This document shows positions 1-9,399 of a DNA stretch of 64,000 nt, in pieces; the stretch's first letter is position 1; every line of letters begins with the position of its first letter. The notes beneath the pieces are model-generated. The model made no database searches, was not told the origin of the DNA, and saw nothing but the letters and a program-made list of their open reading frames with translations. The position numbers were made by a program, and so were the translations under genes. This stretch comes from Caballeronia novacaledonica (lineage in GTDB: Bacteria > Pseudomonadota > Gammaproteobacteria > Burkholderiales > Burkholderiaceae), in NCBI RefSeq assembly GCF_900258035.1, contig NZ_OGTP01000003.1, forward strand, positions 124,001 through 188,000, in the 5' to 3' direction.

Positions 1-939
1 CTTGGTTTCGCCGTTCGAGTAGTTGCCCGTGAGCATGCCGTCGCTGCCGACCGTGAAGCCCGTCAGTTCGCCCGTGCTGTTGCCGTCCTGATGCAGGTTC
101 GTGAGGCCGCTCTTCGCGCCGTACTGCGTCGTGCCGGAGAGATCGAGCGTCAGCGTCTGCGTCGCGCCGGCGGTCGCGCTCGCGCCGTCCGGGATCGTGA
201 ACGAGAACGTGTTGCCCGAACTCAGATTGCCCGACGAATCGAACGTGACGGGACCGAGATCCGTCTTCTGCGTGACCGGATCGCCATAGCCCGCGAACGC
301 TTCCCACGTGTTCGTGCTGGACTTCGTGAAATACACCGAGACCTTCTGCGTGCCGCCGAGCGAGTCGTATGCATCGACGGACGTCGATGCGTTGTACGTG
401 TTGCCGTTGGTCGGGTCGAAGTCGGCGGCCGCCTTGACGTCGTCCTGCGAGTTCAGGTTGAACGCGGCGGTGATCTTCTTGGTGGCGGTCGGCGCGATGT
501 TCGCCGTCGGCACCGTGAGCGGCACCGTGCTCGCGCTGTTGACGACGCCGCCCGAATCCGCCGCGTAGCCCATCAGTTGCAGGCCCGACGAATTGACGAT
601 GTTGCCGCTGTTGTCGAGATGGAACACGCCGTTGCGCGAGTACACGATCGAGCCGTTGTTCGACAACTGATAGAAACCGTTGCCGTTGATCGCGACGTCG
701 AGCGCCTGGTTGGTCGTGGTGATCGTGCCTTGCGAGAACTGCTGCTGCACTTCGGCGAGACGCGTGCCGATGCCGATCTGATTGCTGACGGCCGTGGCCA
801 TCGAGTTCGCGTACATGTCGGCGAATTGCGCGGCGCCCTGCTTGAAGCCGACGGTGTTCGCGTTCGCGATGTTGTTGCCGATCACGTCGAGATCGCTCGA
901 TGCAGCGCCCAGACCGCTCAGTGCTTGTTGGTAACTCAT
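1..939 (-). CDS. flgE: Flagellar hook protein FlgE (3' end cut by window)
   Basis: FlgE polymerises into the flagellar hook outside the cell. The 313 codons present begin MSYQQALSGLGAASSDLDVI and contain the N-terminal rod/hook signature NNIANANTVGFKQ near residue 22, then the hook-type core. The C-terminal end, with its coiled-coil polymerisation motif, lies beyond base 1, so the gene is partial only because of the window. It is the last readable gene of the minus-strand flgB-C-D-E series, 50 bases after flgD. The family assignment is firm; only the missing end limits confidence. Confidence 0.95.
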   Translation of the reverse strand, partial: MSYQQALSGLGAASSDLDVIGNNIANANTVGFKQGAAQFADMYANSMATAVSNQIGIGTRLAEVQQQFSQGTITTTNQALDVAINGNGFYQLSNNGSIVYSRNGVFHLDNSGNIVNSSGLQLMGYAADSGGVVNSASTVPLTVPTANIAPTATKKITAAFNLNSQDDVKAAADFDPTNGNTYNASTSVDAYDSLGGTQKVSVYFTKSSTNTWEAFAGYGDPVTQKTDLGPVTFDSSGNLSSGNTFSFTIPDGASATAGATQTLTLDLSGTTQYGAKSGLTNLHQDGNSTGELTGFTVGSDGMLTGNYSNGETK

Positions 940-989
940 TTGATGTTTCTCCGTGACGAGACCGCGCTCGCCCTAAATGGAATGGGGAA

Positions 990-1718
990 TCAGAGGATCG
1001 ACGCGACGCTCGACAGCGCAACCGTCGAACCGTTGGAGAGCTTGAGGCCCGGCGCACCGCCCGACATCTGCACGACGCTTTGCACCTGCGAAGCCGAAAG
1101 CGTCGTCGCGGTCGCCTGCTGGCCGTTGATCGTGCCTTGCGCGGTGATCGTGTAGCTGCCGTCGGCGAGCGTGGCGCCCTTCGAATCGACCGGCGTCCAG
1201 CCCGACACCGGCACGACGCCCGCGCCCTGCGCGCCGAGATCGAGCGTGTTGACGATCTGGCCCGACGCGTTCTTCACGACGATCTGCAAGTCGCTCACGT
1301 CGCTCGCCAGTTGCACGCCGAAACTCGACGACGCGCCCTTCGACACCGTCATGCTGTTGCCCGCCGCGAGCACGTTCGAGCCGATGAGCAGCGCGGCCTG
1401 CGTCTGCTGGCCGGCGGAAAGCTGCGTCGCGAGCGAGGACAGCGACGTGTTCAACTGGCCGATGCCCGTCACCGTGTTGATCTGCGCGAGCTGCGAAGTC
1501 ATCTGCGAGCTGTCGGCGGGATTGGTCGGATCCTGATTCTTGAGCTGCGTCACGAGCAGCGTGAGAAACGTGTTCTGCAGATCGGACGCCGATTGCGCGC
1601 CGGTCGCCGAGCTCGACGAAGACGTCGACGAACTCGACGACGCGCCGTTCATGGTGTCGAGCAGCGTCTGCGAGACGGTCGTGCCGTTGCTGCCGATGGT
1701 GGTGTTGGAGGAGCTCAC
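990..1718 (-). CDS. flgD: Flagellar hook capping/scaffolding protein FlgD
   Basis: FlgD caps the growing hook and is needed for FlgE assembly. The 242-residue protein carries the diagnostic segment LLVTQLKNQDPTNPADSSQM around residues 54-73 and QINTVTGIGQLN just after it. A Ser/Thr/Ala-rich linker occupies roughly residues 24-45, and an FlgD Ig-like/tudor C-terminal half follows (GSYTITAQGT). Length is normal for the family. It lies between flgC and flgE on the same strand with short gaps, consistent with one transcript. Confidence 0.95.
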   Translation of the reverse strand: MSSSNTTIGSNGTTVSQTLLDTMNGASSSSSTSSSSSATGAQSASDLQNTFLTLLVTQLKNQDPTNPADSSQMTSQLAQINTVTGIGQLNTSLSSLATQLSAGQQTQAALLIGSNVLAAGNSMTVSKGASSSFGVQLASDVSDLQIVVKNASGQIVNTLDLGAQGAGVVPVSGWTPVDSKGATLADGSYTITAQGTINGQQATATTLSASQVQSVVQMSGGAPGLKLSNGSTVALSSVASIL

Positions 1719-1741
1719 GTTGTGTTCCTTGAATGTCTCGA

Positions 1742-2167
1742 TCAGGTTCCGATGGTCAAAGTCTTGAGCATCAATTGCTTGGCGGTATTGAGCGTTTCGA
1801 CGTTCGCCTGATAGGAACGCGACGCGGAAATCATGTTGACCATCTCCTGCACCGGATCGACGTTCGGCAGCGTCACGTAGCCGTCCGCGTTCGCCGCCGG
1901 ATTGCTCGGGTCGTAGCTGGTTTTCATCGGGCTCGGATCGTCGATCACGCCGGTCACCTGCACGCCGCCGACCTGCTGGCCCGACGCGGTGCGCGCGCCG
2001 CCGAGCGGATCGACCGCGAACACGACCTGCTTCGCCTTGTACGGCTGGCCGTCCGGGCCGGTCGTGCTGTCCGCGTTCGCCAGGTTCGACGCGGTGACGT
2101 TCAGGCGCTGCGCCTGGGCGGACATCGCCGAGCCGGCGACGTTGAAGATGTTCATCAAAGAGGGCAT
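1742..2167 (-). CDS. flgC: Flagellar proximal rod protein FlgC
   Basis: FlgC is one of the proximal rod subunits in the periplasm. The 141-residue product starts [18 protein letters not shown] and has the rod signature [13 protein letters not shown] near residue 25 and the C-terminal coil ending [10 protein letters not shown]. Length matches the usual 135-145 residues. The start is 10 bases downstream of the flgB stop, indicating translational coupling in the flgB-C-D-E operon. Confidence 0.95.
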   Translation of the reverse strand: MPSLMNIFNVAGSAMSAQAQRLNVTASNLANADSTTGPDGQPYKAKQVVFAVDPLGGARTASGQQVGGVQVTGVIDDPSPMKTSYDPSNPAANADGYVTLPNVDPVQEMVNMISASRSYQANVETLNTAKQLMLKTLTIGT

Positions 2168-2177
2168 CGCTTGTTCC

Positions 2178-2657
2178 TTAACTGTTCGACGTGATCGCCG
2201 AGAGCATCGACTTGATCTGCGACGACAACACCGTCATGCCCGCCTCGAAGTGCAGCGCGTTGTCCGCGAACTGCACGCGCTCGGCGTCGAGATCGACCGT
2301 GTTGCCGTCGAGCGATGGCTGGCTCGGCACGCGGTAGGCGAGCTTGCCGTAGTCGTCGCTCGAACCGCCCGACGCCGAAAGCGTCGACGTGCCGCTCATG
2401 TGGCCTTTGGACGTCGTGGCGAGGCCGCCGCTCGTGCTGACGCTGACGGGCTGCGCCATCTTGAGCGTCGCGTTGTTCGTGGCGCCGCCGCCTTGCTTGA
2501 GCGCGCCGGCGAGCGCGCTCGAGAAATCGACGTCGCGCGCCTTGTAGCCGGGCGTGTCGGCATTGGCGATATTCGACGACAGCAATTCCTGCCGGTAAGC
2601 GCGCACGTCGAGCGCCTCACGGCCAAAAGCGAATTCCTTGTCGAGTCTGTCTAGCAT
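2178..2657 (-). CDS. flgB: Flagellar proximal rod protein FlgB
   Basis: FlgB forms the proximal rod with FlgC, FlgF and FliE. I start at base 2657 ([20 protein letters not shown]), where an AGGAG sequence lies 8 bases upstream; a longer reading frame exists but has no better ribosome site. The 159-residue protein has the rod motif [19 protein letters not shown] and a C-terminal segment ending SAITSNS. It is the first gene of the minus-strand rod/hook operon, and the 203-base gap to flgA must hold divergent promoters. I could not assign those confidently. Confidence 0.93.
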   Translation of the reverse strand: MLDRLDKEFAFGREALDVRAYRQELLSSNIANADTPGYKARDVDFSSALAGALKQGGGATNNATLKMAQPVSVSTSGGLATTSKGHMSGTSTLSASGGSSDDYGKLAYRVPSQPSLDGNTVDLDAERVQFADNALHFEAGMTVLSSQIKSMLSAITSNS

Positions 2658-2860
2658 TGCGGTTTCTCCTGTCGGCGGGGCCGAGGGCTTTTTGCATGAC
2701 ACGCATCTTAGGAGCGGCGCGCAATAACTAATCCGACGAATAACCGGGAAACGGGGCCTCTATTCGACGCTTGCCCGCGACGGCCGGTATCTAGAATTCG
2801 TGTCGTTGGCAGTTGCCGCGTGTTTCGCGGCTCGATCGGATCAAGGTACGGAGAAAGGTG

Positions 2861-4081
2861 ATGAGCAGGTCCGCGCAGCGTGCATCGAACCCCAAGGCTC
2901 GCGTCGCAGCGACGCTCGCGCGCCGCACGCTGGGCGCGTCGCTTTTCATGGGCGTCGCGCTCGTCGCGCATGCCCAGCAGGGCGACGGCCCGATCGTCAT
3001 TCCGGGCAACGCCGAAACCAATCCGGCCGCGGCCGCCGATATGGCGCAGAAGCTGAACGCCGCCCCGGCTGCGGCGTCACGCCCGCCCGCTCCGGCGATG
3101 CAGTCCGGCTATCGCGCCGCGACGAAAGCCGCCGACGCCGCAATGCGCAACGCCGCGCTCGAACTGGACGCCCGCGCCGACGCCGCCGACGACTCGATGA
3201 ACGACGCGAGCGGCATGATCGTGATTCCCGGACCGGGCGAAGCGAAGCCGGCGCCAGCGCTTCAGAAAGCGCCGGTGGCGTCGGCTTCGCGCGATGTGAT
3301 GCCTGTCGTCGTCAACCGCGACGACGGCATCGCGCGCAACACGAATGCGAAACCCGTCGCGGCCAGTCCCGCGACGCCCGTCGCCGCTTCGCCGATGCGA
3401 CGCGTGAGCTTCAATCCGTCGAACGCGGCAGTGCCGCAAGCGCCCGCCGCGCCCGCGACGATGCAGGACGGCGAATCGATCCGCGTCGCCGCGTTCAATT
3501 TCCTGCAGCAGCAGGCGGCGGGCTTGCCGGGCAAGGTCGAGATCACCGTGACGCCCGTTTTCCCGCGCGGCCTCGCCGCGTGCTCCGCGCTCGATCCGTT
3601 CATGCCGACCGGCGCGCGTCTCTGGGGCCGCATGACCGTCGGCGTGCGCTGCGTCGGCGAACGCCCGTGGACGTTGTACGTGCAGGCGCGCGTGTCGATC
3701 AACGCGACTTTCTATACGGCCGCGCGCGCGATCGCGCCGGGCGAAGTGCTGAGCAACGCCGATCTCGTCGCCCGCGACGGCGACATCACCGCAATGCCGC
3801 AGGCCATCGTCACCGATCCGGCGCAGGCCGTCGGCGCGGTCGCGCTGTCGCGGGTGCCCGCCGGCCTGCCGCTGCGCACGGACATGCTGCGCGCGGCGAG
3901 TTCGGTGGCGATCGGCCAAAGCGTGCACGTGGTTGCCGGCGGTTCGGGCTTTTCGATTTCGGCCGAAGGCACCGCGATGAACAACGCGGCGCCCGGCCAG
4001 CAAGTGCGTGTAAAAACTGCCGCCGGGCAGATCATCACCGGCATCGTGAAGGACAGTCAGACCGTGGAAATCGCCCTCTGA
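2861..4081 (+). CDS. flgA: Flagella basal body P-ring formation protein FlgA
   Basis: FlgA is the periplasmic chaperone for assembly of the FlgI P-ring. The start at 2861 (MSRSAQRASNPKARVAATLA) gives 406 residues with a signal peptide ending near AHAQQ. An unusually long Ala/Pro-rich region of about 170 residues follows, then the conserved part (RVAAFNFLQQQAAGLPGKVE) and the C-terminal SAF domain with the segment ARAIAPGEVLSNADLVARD and the end KDSQTVEIAL. Most FlgA proteins are 220-250 residues, so the extra low-complexity N-terminal half is the odd feature. It diverges from flgB. Confidence 0.92.
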   Translation: MSRSAQRASNPKARVAATLARRTLGASLFMGVALVAHAQQGDGPIVIPGNAETNPAAAADMAQKLNAAPAAASRPPAPAMQSGYRAATKAADAAMRNAALELDARADAADDSMNDASGMIVIPGPGEAKPAPALQKAPVASASRDVMPVVVNRDDGIARNTNAKPVAASPATPVAASPMRRVSFNPSNAAVPQAPAAPATMQDGESIRVAAFNFLQQQAAGLPGKVEITVTPVFPRGLAACSALDPFMPTGARLWGRMTVGVRCVGERPWTLYVQARVSINATFYTAARAIAPGEVLSNADLVARDGDITAMPQAIVTDPAQAVGAVALSRVPAGLPLRTDMLRAASSVAIGQSVHVVAGGSGFSISAEGTAMNNAAPGQQVRVKTAAGQIITGIVKDSQTVEIAL

Positions 4082-4202
4082 AGCAGGCAATGTTCGTTTC
4101 CCCACGTTTGTTTCATTTTGTTGCAAATGCGCCGAATACCCGCCAGATAAGGCTTTGCGGGCGATGAGCGCGCCGAACGGCGGTTGCGGTTCCCCGGCAG
4201 GG

Positions 4203-4229
4203 TAAAGTTTTCAAGGCCCTCGCCGTTAA
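4203..4229 (+). promoter_or_regulatory. Sigma-28 (FliA) promoter of flgM-flgN
   Basis: TAAAGTTT (4203-4210), an 11-base spacer and GCCGTTAA (4222-4229) match the enterobacterial FliA consensus TAAAGTTT-N11-GCCGATAA with a single mismatch. It lies 21 bases before the flgM start, the expected place for a late flagellar promoter that drives its own anti-sigma factor. The match is read directly from the sequence; activity is inferred. Confidence 0.88.
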
Positions 4230-4249
4230 AGGACTCAACACGTTCGGGA

Positions 4250-4585
4250 ATGGACATCGTGAAGATCGATACGAATAGCAACACCACGCTGGCAGGCCTG
4301 CAAGACAACCTGCAACGCGCGTCGCAAAACGACGCAAAGGGCGCCGCGGACACCGTGCAGCAATCCGGCACGAACACGGCGAAGAATTCGACGGTGAGCT
4401 TGTCGTCGCTGTCGACGGACCTGCGCGCATCGAACGGCTCGGACATCGACGCGGCGAAAGTCGAATCGATCAAGGCCGCGATCCGCGACGGCAGCCTGAA
4501 GATGGACACGAGCAAGATCGCCGACGGCATTCTGAGCACCGCGCGCGACCTGCTGCAAACGAGAACCCCGCCGACCGGCGGCTGA
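4250..4585 (+). CDS. flgM: Anti-sigma-28 factor FlgM
   Basis: FlgM binds FliA (sigma-28) until hook completion and is then exported through the flagellum. The 111-residue frame begins MDIVKIDTNSNTTLAGLQ. The ATG at 4250 has almost no leader, while a GTG at 4259 sits 9 bases after GGGA and would give the family-typical start (M)KIDTNSN. The true start may therefore be 4259, giving 108 residues. The C-terminal helices with VESIKAAIRDGSLKMDTSKI and ADGILSTARDLLQ are the conserved sigma-binding part. It is followed by flgN and preceded by a sigma-28 promoter. Confidence 0.92.
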   Translation: MDIVKIDTNSNTTLAGLQDNLQRASQNDAKGAADTVQQSGTNTAKNSTVSLSSLSTDLRASNGSDIDAAKVESIKAAIRDGSLKMDTSKIADGILSTARDLLQTRTPPTGG

Positions 4586-4664
4586 ACGCTCACCCGGCGC
4601 GCGACGAGCGCGTGACGGCGAGCGTTCGCGAAACCGGGCGGCTTTTTGAAACCGCTTCCGTTTC

Positions 4665-5111
4665 ATGAGCGATGCAATGAGAGACGCCCTGCTTGCCACT
4701 GTCACCGAAGAAGTCGCCGCTGTTCAGGCCTTCGAATCCCTCCTCGCCGATGAGGAAAAAGCGCTGATCGCCGCGCAGCCGCTTCCGGCGCTGCCCGAGA
4801 TCATCGAGAACAAGACGGCACTCACCGAGCGCATCTCCGCGCTGGAAAAGGCGCGCGACGAGCAGTTGAACGCGCTCGGTTTTCCCGGCGGCTTCGTCGG
4901 CATGGAAGCCGCCGCCGCGAACGACGGCGCGATCGCCGCGCAATGGGCGCTGCTCACCGCCGCCGCCCGCCGCGCGAAACAGGGCAACAACAACAACGGC
5001 GTCCTGATCCGCACGCGCATGGAATACAACCGCAAGACGCTCGCCGCCTTGCAGGTCGCGCCGGCGAAGAGCGGCTTCTACGGCCCCGACGGCCGCGTGC
5101 CCGGCGCCTGA
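4665..5111 (+). CDS. flgN: Flagellar export chaperone FlgN
   Basis: FlgN is the cytoplasmic chaperone for the hook-filament junction proteins FlgK and FlgL. The 148-residue, mainly helical product shows the FlgN pattern: an early LLADEEKALIA helix, NKTALTERISALEKARDEQL in the middle, and the C-terminal YNRKTLAALQ with FYGPDGR near the end. It lies 79 bases after flgM. The gap contains an inverted repeat (AACGCTC at 4584-4590 and GAGCGTT about 30 bases later) that might reduce read-through. A strong terminator follows. Confidence 0.9.
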   Translation: MSDAMRDALLATVTEEVAAVQAFESLLADEEKALIAAQPLPALPEIIENKTALTERISALEKARDEQLNALGFPGGFVGMEAAAANDGAIAAQWALLTAAARRAKQGNNNNGVLIRTRMEYNRKTLAALQVAPAKSGFYGPDGRVPGA

Positions 5112-5134
5112 TCGCCGCTTTCCCGCCTGCCGAA

Positions 5135-5173
5135 CGGCGCGTGCTTCCCGCGAGGCACGCGCCGCTTTTGTTT
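5135..5173 (+). terminator. Rho-independent terminator after flgN
   Basis: A perfect 10-base stem, CGGCGCGTGC (5135-5144) with GCACGCGCCG (5155-5164) and a 10-base loop, is followed by CTTTTGTTT. It is placed 24 bases after the flgN stop and closes the flgM-flgN transcript. Confidence 0.88.
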
Positions 5174-5321
5174 CCCGCGCTTTCATCTACCGAATAACCC
5201 CCTTTTCCCCGGCTTTATCCGCCGATGGCCGCTCGACGCCTTCCGCAATAATCGCTTTCATCAAAAAGCGGCTTCGCGCCGCCCGCATGTGCAAACGATG
5301 GAAGCAACGGAGTAAGGCCCG

Positions 5322-6530
5322 GTGGCAGAAGAAAGCGATCTCGAAAAAACCGAATCAGCCACGCCCAAGCGCCTGGAAAAGGCGCGGGAGGAAGGCCAGG
5401 TTGCGCGTTCGCGGGAGCTTGCGTCGTTCGCGCTGCTCGCGGCGGGATTTTTCGGCGTGTGGGGTTTGTCGGGCGCGATCAGCCAGCATCTGCAATCGAT
5501 TCTGCGCGGCGCGTTCACGTTCGATCACGCAACCGTGCTCGACACACGCCAGATGATGATCGGCGCGGCGAACGCGGGCAGGGAAGGTTTGTTCGCGGTG
5601 CTGCCGGTGCTGCTGCTGACGGCTTTCGCCGCGCTCGCCGCGCCGATGGCCCTCGGCGGCTGGCTCATCACGACGAAGCCGCTCGCGCCGAACTTCGGGC
5701 GGCTGAATCCGATCAGCGGCCTCGGCAAGATTTTCTCGGTGCAGGGGCCGGTTCAGTTGGGCATGTCGATGCTGAAGACGATCGTCGTCGGCGGCATGGC
5801 GGGCTCGGCGATCTGGAGCCGCAAGGCCGAAGTGCTCGGCCTCCTGACGAAGCCGCTCGATCTCGCGCTCGCCGACGCGATGCATCTGATCTACGTGTGT
5901 TGCGGCATGGCGATCGGCGGACTGTTTCTCGTCGCCGCCGTCGACGTGCCTTACCAGCTCTACTCGCACGCCAAAAAGCTGCGCATGAGCAAGGAAGAAG
6001 TGAAGCGCGAGCACAAGGAAAGCGAAGGCGATCCGCACATCAAGGGCAAGATCCGCGCACAGCAGCGCGCGGCCGCGCGTCGCCGGATGATGCAGGCGAT
6101 TCCGACCGCCGATGTGATCGTCACGAACCCGACGCACTTCGCCGTCGCGCTGAAGTACACCGACGGCCAGATGCGCGCGCCGAAGGTCGTCGCGAAAGGC
6201 GTGAATCTGGTCGCGGCGCGCATCCGCGAACTGGGCCGCGAGCACAACGTGCCGCTGCTCGAAGCGCCGCCGCTCGCGCGGGCGCTGTATCACAACGTCG
6301 AGATCAACCGCGAGATTCCGGGCGCGCTTTACGGCGCGGTCGCGCAGGTGCTGGCGTGGGTCTACCAGTTGAAGCGCTACCAGGAAGATGGTGGCATCGA
6401 GCCGGACGAACCGTCCGATCTCGACGTGCCGAAGGAACTCGACAAAGGCGGCGTATCCGACGCCGACGCCGATCAGGAAGCCGCAGAGGCCCTGGCTGGC
6501 GACAACACTGACAATGGAGCCGCCGCATGA
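5322..6530 (+). CDS. flhB: Flagellar type III export apparatus protein FlhB
   Basis: FlhB is the inner-membrane export switch protein that changes specificity from hook to filament substrates. The GTG start at 5322 gives 402 residues beginning (M)AEESDLEKTESATPKRLEK, the standard FlhB N terminus. Four membrane segments fall within about residues 30-220. A charged linker (KKLRMSKEEVKREHKESEGD) leads to the autocleavage site NPTH in VIVTNPTHFAVALKY. The acidic C-terminal tail is typical of beta-proteobacterial FlhB. Its stop overlaps the flhA start (ATGA), indicating coupled translation. Confidence 0.96.
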   Translation: MAEESDLEKTESATPKRLEKAREEGQVARSRELASFALLAAGFFGVWGLSGAISQHLQSILRGAFTFDHATVLDTRQMMIGAANAGREGLFAVLPVLLLTAFAALAAPMALGGWLITTKPLAPNFGRLNPISGLGKIFSVQGPVQLGMSMLKTIVVGGMAGSAIWSRKAEVLGLLTKPLDLALADAMHLIYVCCGMAIGGLFLVAAVDVPYQLYSHAKKLRMSKEEVKREHKESEGDPHIKGKIRAQQRAAARRRMMQAIPTADVIVTNPTHFAVALKYTDGQMRAPKVVAKGVNLVAARIRELGREHNVPLLEAPPLARALYHNVEINREIPGALYGAVAQVLAWVYQLKRYQEDGGIEPDEPSDLDVPKELDKGGVSDADADQEAAEALAGDNTDNGAAA

Positions 6531-8635
6531 ACGCGCGCGCTGGATTTTTCGCCAAACGGCCCGACGCGCTGGGCACGCAGAACCTGCGAGCCCTCGCCGG
6601 CCCGATCCTGATCTGCATGATCCTGGGCATGATGATTCTGCCCTTGCCGGCGTTCCTGCTCGACCTGCTGTTCACCTTCAATATCGCGCTGGCGGTGATG
6701 GTGCTGCTCGTCAGCATGTACACGCAAAAGCCGCTCGACTTCGCGGCGTTCCCGAGCGTGCTGCTGTTCTCGACGCTGCTGCGCCTGTCGCTGAACGTCG
6801 CGTCGACGCGTATCGTGCTGCTCGAAGGCCACACCGGCCCGGACGCGGCGGGTCAGGTGATCGAATCGTTCGGGCACTTTCTCGTCGGCGGGAACTTCGC
6901 GGTCGGTATCGTCGTGTTCGTGATTCTGATGATCATCAACTTCATGGTGATCACGAAGGGCGCGGGGCGTATCGCGGAAGTGGGCGCGCGCTTCACGCTC
7001 GACGCGATGCCCGGCAAGCAGATGGCCATCGACGCCGATTTGAACGCCGGCCTCATCAACGAGGAAACCGCGAAGAAGCGCCGTCAGGGCGTGGCGCAGG
7101 AAGCCGAGTTCTACGGCTCGATGGATGGCGCCAGCAAGTTCGTGCGCGGCGATGCGATCGCCGGTCTTCTGATCATGGTGATCAACGTGGTGGGCGGGCT
7201 CATCGTCGGCATGCTCCAGCACGACATGGACTTCGCGCACGCGGCGACCAACTACACGCTGCTGACCATCGGCGACGGCCTCGTCGCGCAGATTCCGTCG
7301 CTCATCATCTCGACGGCGGCGGGCGTGATCGTGTCGCGCGTCGCGACCGAAGAGGACATTGGCACGCAGTTGACCGGCCAGTTGTTCCAGAATCCGCGCG
7401 TGTTGATGATCACGGGCGTGATCATCGGCATCATGGGTCTGATTCCGGGGATGCCGCATTTCGCGTTCATGCTGCTCGGCGGCGGCCTCATCTACGCCGC
7501 GCGCACGATGAACAAGCGCGCCGAGGCGAAGAAGAAAGCGAGCAACGTCACCGATGTCACGCCGCTCGCGGCGAGCGCGGCGGCGGCGTCGGCGGAAAAT
7601 GCGGAAGCGAGCTGGGAGGATGTGTCGCTCATCGATCCGCTCGGGCTGGAAGTGGGATATCGGCTGATTCCGCTCGTCGATCGCAACAGCGACGGCGAAT
7701 TGCTCAAGCGCATCAAGGGCATCCGCAAAAAGTTCGCGCAGGAAATCGGATTTCTGCCGCCGGTCATTCACATTCGCGACAATCTCGAACTTCGGCCGAA
7801 TGGATATCGTATTGCGCTGAAGGGCGTCGAGGTGGGTGTCGGCGAAGCGTTTCCCGGCCAGTGGCTCGCGATCAATCCGGGACAGGTTTCGGCCGCGCTG
7901 CCGGGCACGCAGACGCAGGATCCGGCCTTCGGCTTGCCGGCGGTGTGGATCGACACGAATCTGCGCGAGCAGGCTCAGGTGTACGGCTACACGGTCGTCG
8001 ACGCGAGCACGGTCGTCGCGACGCATTTGAATCATCTCGTGGTGACGCATGCGGCCGAGTTGCTCGGACGTCAGGAAGTGCAGGCGCTGCTGGAGCGCAT
8101 CGGCAAGGACACGCCGTCGCTGACGGACGATCTGGTGCCGAAGGTGATTTCGCTCACGACGCTGCAGAAGGTCTTGCAGAATCTCCTAGACGAAAGCGTG
8201 CCGATCCGCGACATGCGCACGATCCTCGACGCGCTGCAGGAACACGCGCCGCGCATTTCGGATCCGTACGATCTCACGGCGGCGGTGCGTCTCGCGCTGG
8301 GCCGCGCGATCACGCAGCAGTGGTATCCGGGCACCGACGATCTGCAGGTGATGGGCCTCGATCCGACGCTGGAGCGTGTGTTGTCGCAGGCTTTGTCGAC
8401 GGGGACGAATCCCGGACTGGAGCCGGGCCTCGCGCAGACGCTGATGAATTCGACGCAGAACGCGATCATGCGTCAGCAGAATCTCGGGTTGCCGCCGGTG
8501 TTGCTCGTGCAGCACTCGCTGCGCGCGATGCTCGCGCGGTTTCTGCGCAGGAGTCTGCCGCAGTTGAAGGTGCTGTCGTATGCGGAAGTGCCGGATACCA
8601 GGAATGTGAAGGTGGTGAATTTGATTGGGGCGTGA
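6527..8635 (+). CDS. flhA: Flagellar type III export gate protein FlhA
   Basis: FlhA forms the nonameric export gate. The 702-residue protein has about eight membrane segments in residues 20-330, including the FHIPEP-family stretches TRIVLLEGHTGPDAAGQVIE and GDAIAGLLIMVINVVGGL. The cytoplasmic domain with its docking platform starts near residue 350 (PLGLEVGYRLIPLVD) and ends SYAEVPDTRNVKVVNLIGA. Length is full. In many relatives flhF follows; here the next gene is an unrelated convergent ORF 9 bases away. Confidence 0.96.
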   Translation: MNARAGFFAKRPDALGTQNLRALAGPILICMILGMMILPLPAFLLDLLFTFNIALAVMVLLVSMYTQKPLDFAAFPSVLLFSTLLRLSLNVASTRIVLLEGHTGPDAAGQVIESFGHFLVGGNFAVGIVVFVILMIINFMVITKGAGRIAEVGARFTLDAMPGKQMAIDADLNAGLINEETAKKRRQGVAQEAEFYGSMDGASKFVRGDAIAGLLIMVINVVGGLIVGMLQHDMDFAHAATNYTLLTIGDGLVAQIPSLIISTAAGVIVSRVATEEDIGTQLTGQLFQNPRVLMITGVIIGIMGLIPGMPHFAFMLLGGGLIYAARTMNKRAEAKKKASNVTDVTPLAASAAAASAENAEASWEDVSLIDPLGLEVGYRLIPLVDRNSDGELLKRIKGIRKKFAQEIGFLPPVIHIRDNLELRPNGYRIALKGVEVGVGEAFPGQWLAINPGQVSAALPGTQTQDPAFGLPAVWIDTNLREQAQVYGYTVVDASTVVATHLNHLVVTHAAELLGRQEVQALLERIGKDTPSLTDDLVPKVISLTTLQKVLQNLLDESVPIRDMRTILDALQEHAPRISDPYDLTAAVRLALGRAITQQWYPGTDDLQVMGLDPTLERVLSQALSTGTNPGLEPGLAQTLMNSTQNAIMRQQNLGLPPVLLVQHSLRAMLARFLRRSLPQLKVLSYAEVPDTRNVKVVNLIGA

Positions 8636-8643
8636 GGCGCCGC

Positions 8644-9399
8644 CTATTGAAGCGATGAAGCGATCATTCCCTTGAGGTTGTCGGCGTCGAACGCCACGGT
8701 TTTGTCCGTGTAATAGTTCGCCCGCTCGAATTGCTTCTTCGTGACCGATTTCTGGCTCTCCGCGATTGCCAGAACGTAACCGCTGATCTTCTGTACCTTG
8801 TACTGCATATAGATCACTTCGGCCTCGAGCAAGTGCGTGGCATTCGATGCACCGATGATGATCAACGGCTTGCTGGCTTCGATGACGTGGTCCGCCACGA
8901 GGCGGCCCGGAATGGGAAGCTCGACATCGGAGCGAAGAGTGAGGCCGATTTCCCCGGCGATCTCCTCGAGAACGCTCGACAGCCGCTCCTTGAAGTCGCT
9001 ATTCGATTGCCGCTCTGCCTGCGAAGTTGCGATGCCGTAGAGTTGCTGGGCAGCCTCGGCGACGCGAAACACATACGGCGCGATACTTCGTTCATCGAGC
9101 GCCGTGGCGCGTATCACTTCGTCGTCGCAAAGGCTCGCGGGGCTCAAATCGGCGAATTCGCGCGACCACCGTCCGACCGCTGCCGACTCCACATCGCCCC
9201 CTGCCATGCTTGCGTACAAGCAGGCCTCCCCATTTTCATCGATTACATACGTCCCTTGCTGCGGACGAACTCGGACCACCACGCGATCCCCGGTTCCCGG
9301 ATATTCGAGTGGCGTGACGATTCGATGCATGCCGTTGGTATCGGCATGCACTTCGAAAAGGGAACAGATGGTTCGCTTCAGCGATTCGGCTAACTCCAT
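8644..9399 (-). CDS. DUF1828/DUF1829-type protein
   Basis: This 251-residue soluble protein is of unknown function. Residues about 30-70 (RVRPQQGTYVIDENGEACLY) resemble the DUF1828 domain, and the C-terminal part (about residues 150-245, with IIIGASNATHLLEAEVIYMQ and ERANYYTDKTVAFD) resembles DUF1829. Such proteins are scattered in accessory regions, and some authors consider them phage- or defence-associated; that link is only an inference here. Its start overlaps the end of the next upstream ORF (9390-9740) by 10 bases, so the two form an operon. Base composition is more AT-rich than the flagellar genes. It lies directly after flhA, convergent. Confidence 0.7.
   Translation of the reverse strand: MELAESLKRTICSLFEVHADTNGMHRIVTPLEYPGTGDRVVVRVRPQQGTYVIDENGEACLYASMAGGDVESAAVGRWSREFADLSPASLCDDEVIRATALDERSIAPYVFRVAEAAQQLYGIATSQAERQSNSDFKERLSSVLEEIAGEIGLTLRSDVELPIPGRLVADHVIEASKPLIIIGASNATHLLEAEVIYMQYKVQKISGYVLAIAESQKSVTKKQFERANYYTDKTVAFDADNLKGMIASSLQ

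Noticed and set aside
2800..4167. Long plus-strand frame of 455 codons over flgA
   Set aside because: Arg-rich shadow of flgA in another frame; such frames recur over every high-GC gene here (for example over gcvP and rep).
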